Shown piece after piece: positions 32,998 through 41,761 of a stretch of 64,000 bases of DNA. This DNA comes from Rhodoferax bucti. Its GTDB lineage: Bacteria; Pseudomonadota; Gammaproteobacteria; Burkholderiales; Burkholderiaceae_C. The position numbers were made by a program, and so were the translations under genes. Under the pieces are notes generated by a model. The model was not told the origin of the DNA, did not search any database, and saw only the letters and a list, made by a program, of their open reading frames with translations. The stretch lies in the NCBI RefSeq assembly GCF_005876985.1, contig NZ_VAHD01000003.1, positions 62,001 through 126,000 of the forward strand, written 5' to 3'. The first letter of the stretch is position 1. Each line of letters begins with the position of its first letter.

Positions 32998-33005
32998 GCG
33001 CCTGC
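32985..33005. terminator. Hairpin spanning the stop codon between convergent genes
   Basis: GCAGGCGCT (32985-32993) and AGCGCCTGC (32997-33005) form a perfect 9-base stem with a three-base loop that includes part of the TAA stop. A short TTTT run follows ten bases later on the plus strand. It lies between convergent genes only ten bases apart and probably serves as a terminator. Confidence 0.5.
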
Positions 33006-33007
33006 TG

Positions 33008-33616
33008 CTACAGTTTTCGGAGCTTGGTGGCCGGCAGCATGCCCGGCGTGCTGTCGAGCTGCACCAGCAGCTCGACACGCCGGAAGATCACGTAGCGCAC
33101 CCGGTCGCGGGTGCCTTGGTAGTCCACCAGATCGCCTGCCTTGAGCGTGGGGGTGTCAGGCACCAGAGGCGCGGTGGGGGCCATGCGGGGGCGGCGGTAG
33201 CCAGGCATGCGCCGGCCGACCTCGTGGTTGTCCCGGCCCCATTGCTCCAGGGCTTTGCCCATGGCGGATTGCATGTCGTGCACGCCAAAAGGCTTTTCCA
33301 ACTGAAACATCGCGCCCTGGTGACGTGCGGTGTCGTTCAATTCGGGGTGGAGTTGGGTGCTCATCAGCGCCCAGCGAAGATCGGGGTTGAGGGCTTTGAG
33401 TTCTTGCACCAGGGCCACTGCGTTTAAGGCACTTTTGGCAAAACAGTCGGTCAGCAAAAAGTGCGGTGCCTGCTCCTTGGCCGCAGCCAAGGCAGACTGC
33501 GGATCGCGGCTGGTGTGCACCCACGCCGCCTCAAAGCCGTAGCTCACGAGCAGGTTTTTGACAAAGGTTTGTAATGCAGGGCTGCTGTCGGCAACCAAAA
33601 AACGCACAGCGGACAT
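33008..33616 (-). CDS. Response-regulator receiver protein with unclassified C-terminal region
   Basis: A 202-residue protein. The first ~120 residues resemble a receiver domain: VADSS at 8-12 gives one of the usual two acidic residues, D57 in LLTDCF is a plausible phosphoacceptor, and LEKPFG near 108 contains the conserved Lys-Pro. The second metal-binding acid is replaced by Ser, so phosphorylation may be impaired. The C-terminal ~80 residues (after GRRMPGYRRPR) have a segment LKAGDLVDYQG and RVELLVQLDSTPGMLPATKL that I cannot assign. It is convergent with the aminotransferase and divergent from the DsbA-like gene. Confidence 0.7.
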   Translation of the reverse strand: MSAVRFLVADSSPALQTFVKNLLVSYGFEAAWVHTSRDPQSALAAAKEQAPHFLLTDCFAKSALNAVALVQELKALNPDLRWALMSTQLHPELNDTARHQGAMFQLEKPFGVHDMQSAMGKALEQWGRDNHEVGRRMPGYRRPRMAPTAPLVPDTPTLKAGDLVDYQGTRDRVRYVIFRRVELLVQLDSTPGMLPATKLRKL

Positions 33617-33703
33617 GATTTGGTGATTTAAGTGGCAAAAACGTTGTAATTGTAAACTTTGTTTTATGCCGCTTGCGCAAGTTTTTTAACTATTTAAATA
33701 TTT

Positions 33704-34348
33704 ATGACCCAGCGATTGAAAATCGATTTTGTTTCCGATGTCTCCTGCCCTTGGTGTGCCATCGGCCTGCAGTCGCTGGAAACCGCGCTGAGCCGCCTGG
33801 GTGGCGAGGTGGAGGTGGATTTGCAGTTCCAACCCTTTGAGTTGAATCCGCAAATGGTGCCCGAGGGCGAAGACGTCACCGAGCACCTGAGCAAAAAATA
33901 CGGCTCCACGCCCGAGCAGGCCGCTGCTGCCCGCGAAAACATCCGCGCGCGGGGTGAGGCCTTGGGCTTCACCTTCAACATGGACAAGCGCGCCCGCATC
34001 TACAACACGTTTGACGCGCACCGCCTGCTGCACTGGGCCGAAGACACCGGCCTGCAAACCGCGCTCAAAAAAGCGCTGTTCAAGGCCTATTTCACCGATG
34101 GCAAGGACCCGAGCCAGCATACGGTGCTGGTGGAGGCGGCTGAATCGGTGGGTTTGTCGGGTGACGAGGCACGCGCCGTGCTGGCAGGCGATGAGTTTGC
34201 CGACGCGGTGCGGGAGCAAGAGCAGTTTTACCTGAATGCCGGCATTCACTCGGTGCCGGCCGTGGTCATCAACGACCGGCATTTGATCTCCGGTGGGCAG
34301 CCGCCGGAAGTGTTTGAGCAGGCATTGCGCCAGATCGCTGCGGAGTAG
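33704..34348 (+). CDS. DsbA-family oxidoreductase, FrnE-like
   Basis: A 214-residue cytoplasmic thioredoxin-fold protein with an inserted helical domain. The redox motif is CPWC near residues 16-19 (VSDVSCPWCAIGLQSLE). The cis-Pro loop is GIHSVPAVVIN near 183-193. No signal peptide is present, in keeping with FrnE-type polyketide-synthesis homologues and 2-hydroxychromene-2-carboxylate isomerase-like proteins. Physiological partner unknown. It is followed 18 bases later by the phoD gene in the same direction. Confidence 0.87.
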   Translation: MTQRLKIDFVSDVSCPWCAIGLQSLETALSRLGGEVEVDLQFQPFELNPQMVPEGEDVTEHLSKKYGSTPEQAAAARENIRARGEALGFTFNMDKRARIYNTFDAHRLLHWAEDTGLQTALKKALFKAYFTDGKDPSQHTVLVEAAESVGLSGDEARAVLAGDEFADAVREQEQFYLNAGIHSVPAVVINDRHLISGGQPPEVFEQALRQIAAE

Positions 34349-34366
34349 GCGAACCGCATATTCACC

Positions 34367-35962
34367 ATGGCGGCGGACACCCCATCGTTCCTCGACCGGC
34401 GCCGTGTGCTGGCGATGGCAGGTGCCATTGCCGGGGGCTTGTGGCTGCCGGATCGTTCCCGCGCCCAGCCCCGTTTCGCGAGTGACCCGTTTGCATTGGG
34501 CGTAGCCAGTGGCTCGCCGCGGCACGATTCGGTGGTGCTGTGGACACGGTTGGTACAGGCGCAAGCCGCTGATTCCGCCCCGTGGGGCTCGGCCCCGGTG
34601 GCCGTGCGCTGGGAGGTGGCGCATGACGAAGGCTTCCAGCGCATGGTGCAAGCCGGCTCGGTGGATGCCGTGCCGGAACTGGCGCACTCAGTACACGTAG
34701 AAGTGCAGGGCCTGGAGCCGGACCGCTGGTATTTCTACCGCTTTCAGGTCGGGCATGCCGTGAGTGCTACCGGGCGCACCCGCACCTTTCCTGCGCCGGG
34801 TGCGGTGGCGCAGAAGCTGCGCTTGGCCTATGCGTCCTGCCAGCATTGGGAGCACGGCTTTTACAGCGCTTACCGGCACATGCGCGCTGAAAACCTCGAT
34901 GCGGTGATGTTCCTGGGCGACTACATCTACGAGTACGGTGGCAGCAGCAAGTCTGTGCGGCGCGTGCCCACCAACGCCACTATCTCTTTGGATGACTACC
35001 GCGCCCGCTATGCGCTGTACAAAAGTGACGTTGATCTGCAGGCCATGCACGCTGCCTGCCCGTGGATCATGACTTGGGACGACCACGAGGTGCAGAACGA
35101 TTACGCCGGCGGAGTGCAAGGCACCTTCGGGCCGGAGGTGCCGGACTTTGCCGCACGTCGTCTGGCGGCTTACCAGGCCTATTACGAACACATGCCCTTG
35201 CGGGCTTCGGTGTTGCAAAAGGCGATGGCGGGTGTGATGCAAACCGGCAGCGAGTTGCGCTTGTATGACCGCGTGGCTTTTGGCCGGTTGGCGGTGCTGC
35301 ACACCCTGGACGATCGCCAATACCGCGACCGGCAGGCCTGTACCAAAGGCGGGGCATTCGGCTCCAGCGGGGTGAATCCTGTGGCCTGCGCCAGCTGGAA
35401 TGATCCCGCCCGTACCTTGCTCGGAATGGAGCAGGAGCGCTGGCTGGATCAGTGTTTGGCCACCGGCGGCGCCACCTGGAGTGTGATCGCCCAGCAAACC
35501 GTGTTCGGGCAGCGGGACTTCAAGTCCGGTGACGGCCTGGTGCTGCACAACGACGGGTGGGACGGCTACGCGCCCGCACGCACCCGTCTTACCCAGGCCT
35601 TGCAGCGCTACAAGGTCAGCAACCCGGTGTTTCTGGGCGGCGATGTGCACTCCAATTGGGTGGGGCACGTCAAAGCCGATTACGCGCGGCCGGACAGCCA
35701 AGCGGTGGGGGTGGAGTTCTGCGGTACCAGCATCACCTCCCGCGGTGGGGACAACAAGGGTTTGGCGGAGGTGTTGGCCGAGAACCCGCACTTCGTCATG
35801 GCCGACCGTGAGCGGCGCGGTTATGGGGTGGCGGAGTTCACCCCGCAACAGCTCAGCGTGCGCTTGCGGGTGGTGGATGACGCAACCCGCGCAGACAGCG
35901 GAATCAGCACGCTGGCCGCTTTTGTGGTGGAGCAGGGGCAGCCCACGGTCCACAGCGCCTGA
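34367..35962 (+). CDS. phoD: Alkaline phosphatase D family protein, Tat-exported
   Basis: A 531-residue PhoD-like metallophosphatase/phosphodiesterase. The N-terminus has a twin-arginine signal DRRRVLAMAGAIAGG with cleavage expected after the SRAQ region near residue 35. FALGVASGSPRHDSVVLWTRL near 42 (read in parts) is the PhoD N-terminal domain. MFLGDYIYEYGG near 180 and TWDDHEVQNDYAGG near 232 hold metal ligands, and FLGGDVHSNWVG near 421 is the C-terminal metal site. It should release phosphate from phosphoesters in the periplasm or outside. No Pho box was recognised upstream. Confidence 0.92.
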   Translation: MAADTPSFLDRRRVLAMAGAIAGGLWLPDRSRAQPRFASDPFALGVASGSPRHDSVVLWTRLVQAQAADSAPWGSAPVAVRWEVAHDEGFQRMVQAGSVDAVPELAHSVHVEVQGLEPDRWYFYRFQVGHAVSATGRTRTFPAPGAVAQKLRLAYASCQHWEHGFYSAYRHMRAENLDAVMFLGDYIYEYGGSSKSVRRVPTNATISLDDYRARYALYKSDVDLQAMHAACPWIMTWDDHEVQNDYAGGVQGTFGPEVPDFAARRLAAYQAYYEHMPLRASVLQKAMAGVMQTGSELRLYDRVAFGRLAVLHTLDDRQYRDRQACTKGGAFGSSGVNPVACASWNDPARTLLGMEQERWLDQCLATGGATWSVIAQQTVFGQRDFKSGDGLVLHNDGWDGYAPARTRLTQALQRYKVSNPVFLGGDVHSNWVGHVKADYARPDSQAVGVEFCGTSITSRGGDNKGLAEVLAENPHFVMADRERRGYGVAEFTPQQLSVRLRVVDDATRADSGISTLAAFVVEQGQPTVHSA

Positions 35963-36013
35963 GGGACTTCGGCCAAGCGTCCCAACCGCCTCCTCAAGGT
36001 CTTTAGCAGACCA

Positions 36014-36727
36014 TCAGGCCTTTAGAACTTCCAACAGGCGGTCCAAGCCGCCCTCGTTGATCGCTACCTGCGCTTGCTCGCGCACGGCAGGCTTGGCGTG
36101 GTAGGCCACCGACAGGCCCGCAGCGCCCATCATGGGCAGGTCGTTGGCGCCGTCACCCATGGCGATGCACTGATCGGGGCGGATGTTCATCAGCGACGCG
36201 ACTTCCAGTAATGTGCGGCGTTTTTCGGCGCCGTCGCAAATATCGCCCCAGGCCTGCTGCACCAAAGCCCCGGTGAGCGCGCCGTTTTCGATTTGCAGGG
36301 CGTTGGAGCGCATGAAGTCAATGCCCAGCAGCTCGCACACATGCGAGGCAAAGTAGGTGAAGCCGCCGCTTACCAGCAGCACCTTCAGCCCCGATTGTTT
36401 GCAGGCAGCGACCAGCGCAGCCGCACCGGGGTTCAGCCGCAGTCGCTCGGTCTTGACGGCGTGCAGGTCGGCCTCGGTCACGCCCTGCAGCAGGGCCAGA
36501 CGGCGGCGCAGGCTGTCTTTAAAGTCGGTGATCTCGCCGCGCATGGCGGCTTCGGTGATGGCGGCCACCTGGGCTTTGCGGCCCACGGCATCGGCAATCT
36601 CGTCGATGCACTCGATGTTGATGAGGGTCGAGTCCATGTCAAACGCGATGAGCTTGTAGTCGCTCAAACGCAGCGAGGCAGGCAGGTTTTGGACGACGAG
36701 GCCGGGGGAGAGTTCGGTACTGGGCAT
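36014..36727 (-). CDS. serB: Phosphoserine phosphatase
   Basis: A 237-residue HAD-family phosphatase that makes serine from phosphoserine. The nucleophile motif FDMDSTLINIECIDEIA is near residue 29, motif II LVSGGFTYFA near 117, and motif III/IV GDGANDLPMMGAAGLSVAYH (20 residues) near 189. There is no ACT domain, as is usual in the shorter SerB type. It is separated from mfd upstream by a copy of the dispersed repeat and is convergent with phoD. Confidence 0.95.
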   Translation of the reverse strand: MPSTELSPGLVVQNLPASLRLSDYKLIAFDMDSTLINIECIDEIADAVGRKAQVAAITEAAMRGEITDFKDSLRRRLALLQGVTEADLHAVKTERLRLNPGAAALVAACKQSGLKVLLVSGGFTYFASHVCELLGIDFMRSNALQIENGALTGALVQQAWGDICDGAEKRRTLLEVASLMNIRPDQCIAMGDGANDLPMMGAAGLSVAYHAKPAVREQAQVAINEGGLDRLLEVLKA

Positions 36728-36737
36728 AAAGTTATTT

Positions 36738-36790
36738 GCTATAAATTTAATAGCTGCTGGCGCAGATAGGATGTGCGCTAGAGCCTGATT
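36738..36790 (+). repeat. Dispersed ~55-base repeat, between serB and mfd
   Basis: Reads GCTATAAATTTAATAGCTGC, then TGGCGCAGATAGGATGTGCG, then CTAGAGCCTGATT. It ends five bases before the mfd stop codon. Confidence 0.85.
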
Positions 36791-36794
36791 CGGT

Positions 36795-39700
36795 CTATGC
36801 GGAGGCCTTCTCCGCGACGGGTTGCCCCAGAGAGCGCAGGATGTCGCGCACCATCTGCGCCCGGTCTTTGACTTCGGGCAGCTCGCGCTCGATGCGCAGC
36901 TTCTCGTTGCCGGCCAGCTTGATGTGCTTGTTCTTCTGGATCAGTTCGATAAGCTTGATCATCTCCACCGGCGGGTTCTTTTTGAAGGTGATGTTCATCA
37001 CGCCGGGTGCCGCATCGACCTTGATTACGCCGTAGGGCTTGGCGATCACACGTAGGCGGTGCACGTCGATCAGCGTCTGCGCCTGGGGCGGCAGCTTGCC
37101 GAAGCGGTCCACAATTTCTTCCAGCAGCCCGTCCACCTGATCGGTGGTTTTGGCGGTGGCCAGCTTTTTGTAGAAGGACAGGCGCAAGTGCACGTCGCCG
37201 CAATAGTCGTCGGGCAGCAGGGCGGGGGCGTGCAGGTTGATCTCGGTGGTGACGTTGAGCGGACTGAGTAAGTCGGGCTCCTGGCCGTTTTTGAGGCAGC
37301 GCACGGCTTCCGACAGCATTTCGTTGTACAGCTGAAAGCCCACTTCCAGCATGTTGCCGCTCTGGTTTTCGCCCAGCACTTCGCCGGCCCCCCGGATTTC
37401 CAGGTCGTGCATGGCCAGGTAAAAGCCGCTGCCCAGCTCTTCCATCTGCTGGATGGCGTCCAAGCGTTGTTGGGCGTGTTTGGTCAGGCCCTCGATGTCG
37501 GGCACCATCAGGTAGGCATAGGCTTGGTGGTGGCTTCGCCCCACGCGGCCGCGCAGCTGGTGCAGCTGGGCGAGGCCGAACTTGTCGGCTCGGCTCATGA
37601 CAATGGTGTTGGCGCTCGGCACGTCAATGCCGGTCTCGATGATGGTGGAGCACAGCAGCAGGTTGTAGCGCTGGGCCACAAAGTCGCGCATCACGGCCTC
37701 TAACTGGCGCTCGGGCATCTGGCCATGGGCCACGGCTATACGGGCCTCCGGCAGCAGCTCTTCGAGTTTCTGGCGGCGGTTCTCGATGGTCTCCACCTCG
37801 TTGTGCAGGAAGTAGACCTGCCCGCCGCGCTTGAGCTCGCGCAGCACTGCTTCGCGGATCACGCCATTGCCCTCGGTGCGCACAAAGGTTTTGATGGCGA
37901 GGCGGCGCTGCGGGGCGGTGGCAATTACGCTCAGGTCGCGCAGGCCTTCGAGTGCCATGCCCAGCGTACGCGGGATAGGGGTGGCGGTGAGCGTCAGTAC
38001 ATCCACCTCAGCGCGCAGCGCCTTCATCTGCTCTTTGTGGCGCACGCCGAAACGGTGCTCTTCGTCGATGATCAAAAGCCCCAGGTTTTTGAACTGGGTG
38101 GACTCAGACAAGAGCTTGTGCGTGCCCACCACGATGTCAACCGTGCCATCGGCCACGCCTTTGAGCGCGGCGGTAATTTCCTTGCCACTGCGAAAGCGGC
38201 TCATCTCCGCAATCTTCACCGGCCATTTGCTGAAGCGGTCTACCAAGGTCTGAAAATGCTGCTCAGCCAAGAGGGTCGTAGGCGCCAGAAACGCCACCTG
38301 CTTGCCCCCGGTGACCGCGATGAATGCGGCGCGCAAGGCCACTTCGGTTTTGCCGAAACCCACATCGCCACAGACCAGGCGGTCCATGGGGCGGGGCGAA
38401 ATCATGTCCTGGATCACGCAGTGGATGGCGGCCTTCTGGTCAGCGGTTTCATCGAACCCGAAGTCGTTGGCAAAGGTCTCGTAGTCGCCTGGGCTGTAGC
38501 GGAAGGGGTGGCCTTCGCGCGCCGCGCGGCGCGCGTAGATGTTGAGCAGCTCGGCCGCACTGTCGCGCACCTGCTCAGCCGCCTTGCGCTTGGCTTTTTC
38601 CCACTGGCCGCTGCCCAGGCGGTGCAAGGGCGCCTCATCGGCGCTCACGCCGGTGTAGCGGGAAATCAGCTGCAGCTGGCTGACCGGCACATAGAGCGTG
38701 GCTTTGTCGGCGTATTCCAGGTGCAAAAATTCTTGCAACTCAGGCTCTCCCGCCGCGTTCTTGTTGCCCATGTCCATGTGCATCAGGCCCCGGTAGCGGC
38801 CGATGCCGTGCGAGCTGTGCACCACCGGGTCACCCACGTTCAGCTCGGAGAGGTCTTTGATCAGCGCTTCCACATCGCTGACCTGTTCCTGTTTTTTGCG
38901 GCGGCGGGTGGTGGGGCCTGCGGCAAACAGCTCTGTCTCGGTGATCAGGTCGATGCCGGTTTCCAGCCAGCTGAAGCCTTTGGTCAGGCCCGAGGTGGCA
39001 ATGCCGATGGGCTCTTTGCTGTCCAGAAACTCCTGCAGGCTGTCAAAGGCGGGCGGGCTGAACTGCGAGGCACGCAAAAAGTCCAGCAGGCTCTCCCGCC
39101 GGCCATCGCTTTCGGCCAGCACCAGCAGGCGCTGCTGGGTGTTGCGGGCGTGCTGCTTGAGCAAGGCCAGCGGTTCTTCGGTGCCGCGCACCACGCCCAG
39201 CTCGGGCAGGGGGCTGACCTCGGTGAACTCGGTGCCTTCGGACTGAGCACGCACGGCGAGTTGGGCATGTTCGTTCGCCTTGCCATAAAACTGCTCCGTG
39301 CCCAAAAACAGGCTCTCGGGCGGCAGCACCGGGCGGTCCGGGTCGCCCTGCACCAGGCGGTACCGGTCTTTGGTGTCTTGCCAGAAACGCTGGAAGGCCG
39401 GCTCCAAATCGCCATGCAGCACCACGGTGGCGTCTGCGCCCACGTAGTCGAACACCGTGGCGGTTTCTTCAAAGAACAGCGGCAGGTAGTACTCAATACC
39501 CGCGGTGGCCACACCGTTGCCGATGTCTTTGTAAATCCGGCTCTTGGTCGGGTCGCCGTCCAGCAGTTCGCGCCAGCGGCTGCGGAACTTGGCGCGGGCG
39601 TCGTCGTCCATGGGGAACTCGCGGCCGGGCAAGAGGCGCACTTCGGGCACCGGATACAAGCTGCGTTGGCTGTCGGGGTCGAAGGTGCGGATGCTGTCGA

Positions 39701-40274
39701 TCTCGTCGTCAAACAAATCCACCCGGTAGGGCACCAGGCTGCCCATGGGGAACAGGTCGATCAGCCCGCCTCGCACCGCGTATTCGCCGGGACTCACCAC
39801 CTGCGTGACATGGCTGTAGCCCGCCAATGTGAGCTGGCTCTTGAGGCGCGCCTCGTCCAGCTTTTGTTTGACCTTGAATTCAAAGGTGTAGCCCGCCAGA
39901 AAGCTGGGGGGCGCCAAGCGGTACAGCGCGGTGGTGGCGGGCACGATGACCACGTCGGCCCCGTTTTCCTTGTCGCGCTGGCTGATGCGCCACAGCGTGG
40001 CCAGACGTTCGCTGATCAGATCCTGGTGCGGCGAAAAGGTGTCGTAAGGCAGGGTTTCCCAGTCGGGGAAGAGGGCGCAGCGCAAGTCGGGCGCGAAAAA
40101 GGCGATTTCGTCCAGCAAGCGCTGGGCATCGCTGGCGTCTGCCGTGACCACCGTCATGGGCTTGCCGGCTGCTTTTTCCCGGGCGCCCAGGCGCGCCAGC
40201 AACATGGCGTCGGCGGAGCCAACGGGGCGGGGCAGGGTGAAACGTTTGCCGGGGGAGAGCTTGGGGAGGTCCAT
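36795..40274 (-). CDS. mfd: Transcription-repair coupling factor
   Basis: A 1159-residue SF2 translocase that removes stalled RNA polymerase and recruits UvrA. The UvrB-like N-terminal part has FFAPDLRCALFPDWETLPYD (20 residues) near 61. The RNAP-interaction domain has GDPVVHSSHGIGRYRGL near 479. The helicase motor has VCGDVGFGKTEVALRAAF near 637, LIIDEEHRFGVRHKE near 737 and LTATPIPRTLGMAL near 766. Motifs V-VI include TIIETGIDVPSANTI and RGRVGRS. A TRCF domain ends the protein. The ATG at 40274 is preferred over one ten codons upstream because GGGGAGG-like sequence context and the family start MDLPKL fit. Length is standard. Confidence 0.96.
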   Translation of the reverse strand: MDLPKLSPGKRFTLPRPVGSADAMLLARLGAREKAAGKPMTVVTADASDAQRLLDEIAFFAPDLRCALFPDWETLPYDTFSPHQDLISERLATLWRISQRDKENGADVVIVPATTALYRLAPPSFLAGYTFEFKVKQKLDEARLKSQLTLAGYSHVTQVVSPGEYAVRGGLIDLFPMGSLVPYRVDLFDDEIDSIRTFDPDSQRSLYPVPEVRLLPGREFPMDDDARAKFRSRWRELLDGDPTKSRIYKDIGNGVATAGIEYYLPLFFEETATVFDYVGADATVVLHGDLEPAFQRFWQDTKDRYRLVQGDPDRPVLPPESLFLGTEQFYGKANEHAQLAVRAQSEGTEFTEVSPLPELGVVRGTEEPLALLKQHARNTQQRLLVLAESDGRRESLLDFLRASQFSPPAFDSLQEFLDSKEPIGIATSGLTKGFSWLETGIDLITETELFAAGPTTRRRKKQEQVSDVEALIKDLSELNVGDPVVHSSHGIGRYRGLMHMDMGNKNAAGEPELQEFLHLEYADKATLYVPVSQLQLISRYTGVSADEAPLHRLGSGQWEKAKRKAAEQVRDSAAELLNIYARRAAREGHPFRYSPGDYETFANDFGFDETADQKAAIHCVIQDMISPRPMDRLVCGDVGFGKTEVALRAAFIAVTGGKQVAFLAPTTLLAEQHFQTLVDRFSKWPVKIAEMSRFRSGKEITAALKGVADGTVDIVVGTHKLLSESTQFKNLGLLIIDEEHRFGVRHKEQMKALRAEVDVLTLTATPIPRTLGMALEGLRDLSVIATAPQRRLAIKTFVRTEGNGVIREAVLRELKRGGQVYFLHNEVETIENRRQKLEELLPEARIAVAHGQMPERQLEAVMRDFVAQRYNLLLCSTIIETGIDVPSANTIVMSRADKFGLAQLHQLRGRVGRSHHQAYAYLMVPDIEGLTKHAQQRLDAIQQMEELGSGFYLAMHDLEIRGAGEVLGENQSGNMLEVGFQLYNEMLSEAVRCLKNGQEPDLLSPLNVTTEINLHAPALLPDDYCGDVHLRLSFYKKLATAKTTDQVDGLLEEIVDRFGKLPPQAQTLIDVHRLRVIAKPYGVIKVDAAPGVMNITFKKNPPVEMIKLIELIQKNKHIKLAGNEKLRIERELPEVKDRAQMVRDILRSLGQPVAEKASA

Positions 40275-40400
40275 GAATCGGTGTGGTGCAGTCAGGGCGG
40301 CCAAAATAGGTGCAGCCGCCTGAAAGGGCGGCTGGCGTGCAATAAGCCCCGCGCCAGAAAAATCCGGCGTGGGGCGTCAGTGCGCTGGGGTGATTTTAGA

Positions 40401-41174
40401 ATGGCCGCTCGCACTATGACCCAGATACCGTCCATATCCCCTTCGTCGCCTGCTGACGCACGCACGGCCCCCTCGCTTCCCGCCGCACCAGCCCGCCTGT
40501 GGGGCTTGGTGCCCTGCGCTGGCAACGGCAGCCGGTCTGGCGCAGCGGGCCCCAAGCAATACGCGGTGTTGGGAGGCCGCGCCATGGTGCTGCACACTTT
40601 GCAGGCGCTGGCGGCGGTAGAGCGGCTGGCGGGCATTCAGGTGGTGGTGTCTGCGGGGGACACGTTTTTTGAGTCAGCCCCCAAGCTCGTGGGCGCTCCT
40701 GTTTTTGTAGCTGCTTGCGGAGGCGCTACGCGCGCCAGCAGCGTTTTTAACGGTATTTCTGCCTTGATGGCCCAAGGTGCGCAGCTGCACGACTGGGTGC
40801 TGGTGCACGACGCCGCGCGCTGCTTGATCACCCCCGCTGACGTGAACCGGCTCATAGATGCCTGCCAACACGACGCTGTGGGTGGCCTGCTGGCCCTGAA
40901 ACTGCCCGACACCTTGAAGCAAGAGCACGGCGGCCGTGTAGCGGCTACCGTGGACCGCAGCGACAAATGGCTGGCCCAAACGCCGCAGATGTTCCGCCTT
41001 GGAGCCCTGCAAGCCGCCTTGCAAGCGGCCGGTGATGCGGTGACGGATGAGGCTAGCGCGCTGGAGTTTGTGGGCCAAAGCCCCAAACTGGTCGAAGGCA
41101 GTGCCCAGAACTTCAAGGTCACTTACCCGCAGGACTTCGCTTTGGCGGCGGCGGTGCTGGCGGCGCGTGCTTGA
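40401..41174 (+). CDS. ispD: 2-C-methyl-D-erythritol 4-phosphate cytidylyltransferase
   Basis: A 257-residue enzyme of the MEP isoprenoid pathway that makes CDP-methylerythritol. LVPCAGNGSRSGAAGPKQY near residue 33-51 is the nucleotide-binding loop with the Lys before QY. CGGATRASSVFNG near 112, VLVHDAARCLI near 134 and TVDRSDKWLAQTPQMFR near 184 are conserved. The start at 40401 has GGGGTGA upstream; 40416 is an alternative. It is divergent from mfd and followed, after a dispersed repeat, by ispF, the usual pair. Confidence 0.94.
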   Translation: MAARTMTQIPSISPSSPADARTAPSLPAAPARLWGLVPCAGNGSRSGAAGPKQYAVLGGRAMVLHTLQALAAVERLAGIQVVVSAGDTFFESAPKLVGAPVFVAACGGATRASSVFNGISALMAQGAQLHDWVLVHDAARCLITPADVNRLIDACQHDAVGGLLALKLPDTLKQEHGGRVAATVDRSDKWLAQTPQMFRLGALQAALQAAGDAVTDEASALEFVGQSPKLVEGSAQNFKVTYPQDFALAAAVLAARA

Positions 41175-41185
41175 GGTCGCGTTTA

Positions 41186-41241
41186 TTACTATCTTTTTTA
41201 TAGCTGTTCGCGCATATTCCACCTGCGCTAGAGGTCTATTT
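41186..41241 (+). repeat. Dispersed ~55-base repeat, between ispD and ispF
   Basis: Reads CTATCTTTTTTATAGCTGTT, then CGCGCATATTCCACCTGCGC, then TAGAGGTCTATTT. It fills most of the 89-base gap between the two genes and would be transcribed with them. Confidence 0.85.
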
Positions 41242-41263
41242 CAACCCCAACAGGTAACGCACT

Positions 41264-41743
41264 ATGAACATCCGTATCGGTGAAGGCTGGGACACCCACC
41301 AACTGGTCGAGGGCCGCAAGCTCATTCTGGGCGGCGTCGAGATTCCGCACACCAAGGGTTTGCTGGGCCACTCGGATGCCGACGCCTTGCTGCACGCCAT
41401 CACCGACGCGCTGCTGGGTGCCGCAGCACTGGGCGATATCGGCAAGCACTTCCCGGACACCGATGCGCAGTACAAGGGCGCCGATTCCACCGTGTTACTC
41501 GCCAAAGTGGCGGCGGACGTGCGGGCGCTGGGCTACCACATCATCAACCTGGACAGCACCGTGATCGCCCAAGCGCCCAAGCTGGCACCGCATATTCAGG
41601 CCATGCGGGAGCGCATTGCGTTTGTGCTGGATCTGGATATCGGCTGTGTGAACGTCAAGGCCAAAACGGCCGAGAAAATGGGCCCGGTGGGCGAGGGCCG
41701 CGCCATGGAGGCGCGGGCTGTAGTCTTGCTCAGCAAGAGCTGA
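41264..41743 (+). CDS. ispF: 2-C-methyl-D-erythritol 2,4-cyclodiphosphate synthase
   Basis: A 159-residue enzyme that cyclises CDP-methylerythritol phosphate in the MEP pathway. It starts [20 protein letters not shown]; the Asp and His in GWDTH are zinc ligands (the usual order is G-x-D-x-H). [20 protein letters not shown] near residue 30-49 and [20 protein letters not shown] near 130 are signatures. AACAGG precedes the start. It lies downstream of ispD, convergent with the envZ gene 18 bases away. Confidence 0.95.
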   Translation: MNIRIGEGWDTHQLVEGRKLILGGVEIPHTKGLLGHSDADALLHAITDALLGAAALGDIGKHFPDTDAQYKGADSTVLLAKVAADVRALGYHIINLDSTVIAQAPKLAPHIQAMRERIAFVLDLDIGCVNVKAKTAEKMGPVGEGRAMEARAVVLLSKS

Positions 41744-41761
41744 GTTACCTGCAAAACAAGA

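Noticed and set aside
35963-36012. Short hairpins GGGAC/GTCCC and GGTCT/AGACC between phoD and serB
   Set aside because: Only five-base stems without a T-run; too weak to call a terminator.
37725-40400. Long plus-strand open frame leading into ispD
   Set aside because: It is antisense to mfd; only the part from 40401 shows IspD features.
40690-40745. Part of ispD with GTAGCTGCTTGCGGAGGCGC resembling the dispersed repeat
   Set aside because: The encoded CGGATRASSVFNG is a conserved IspD motif, so the similarity is most simply explained by native coding sequence.
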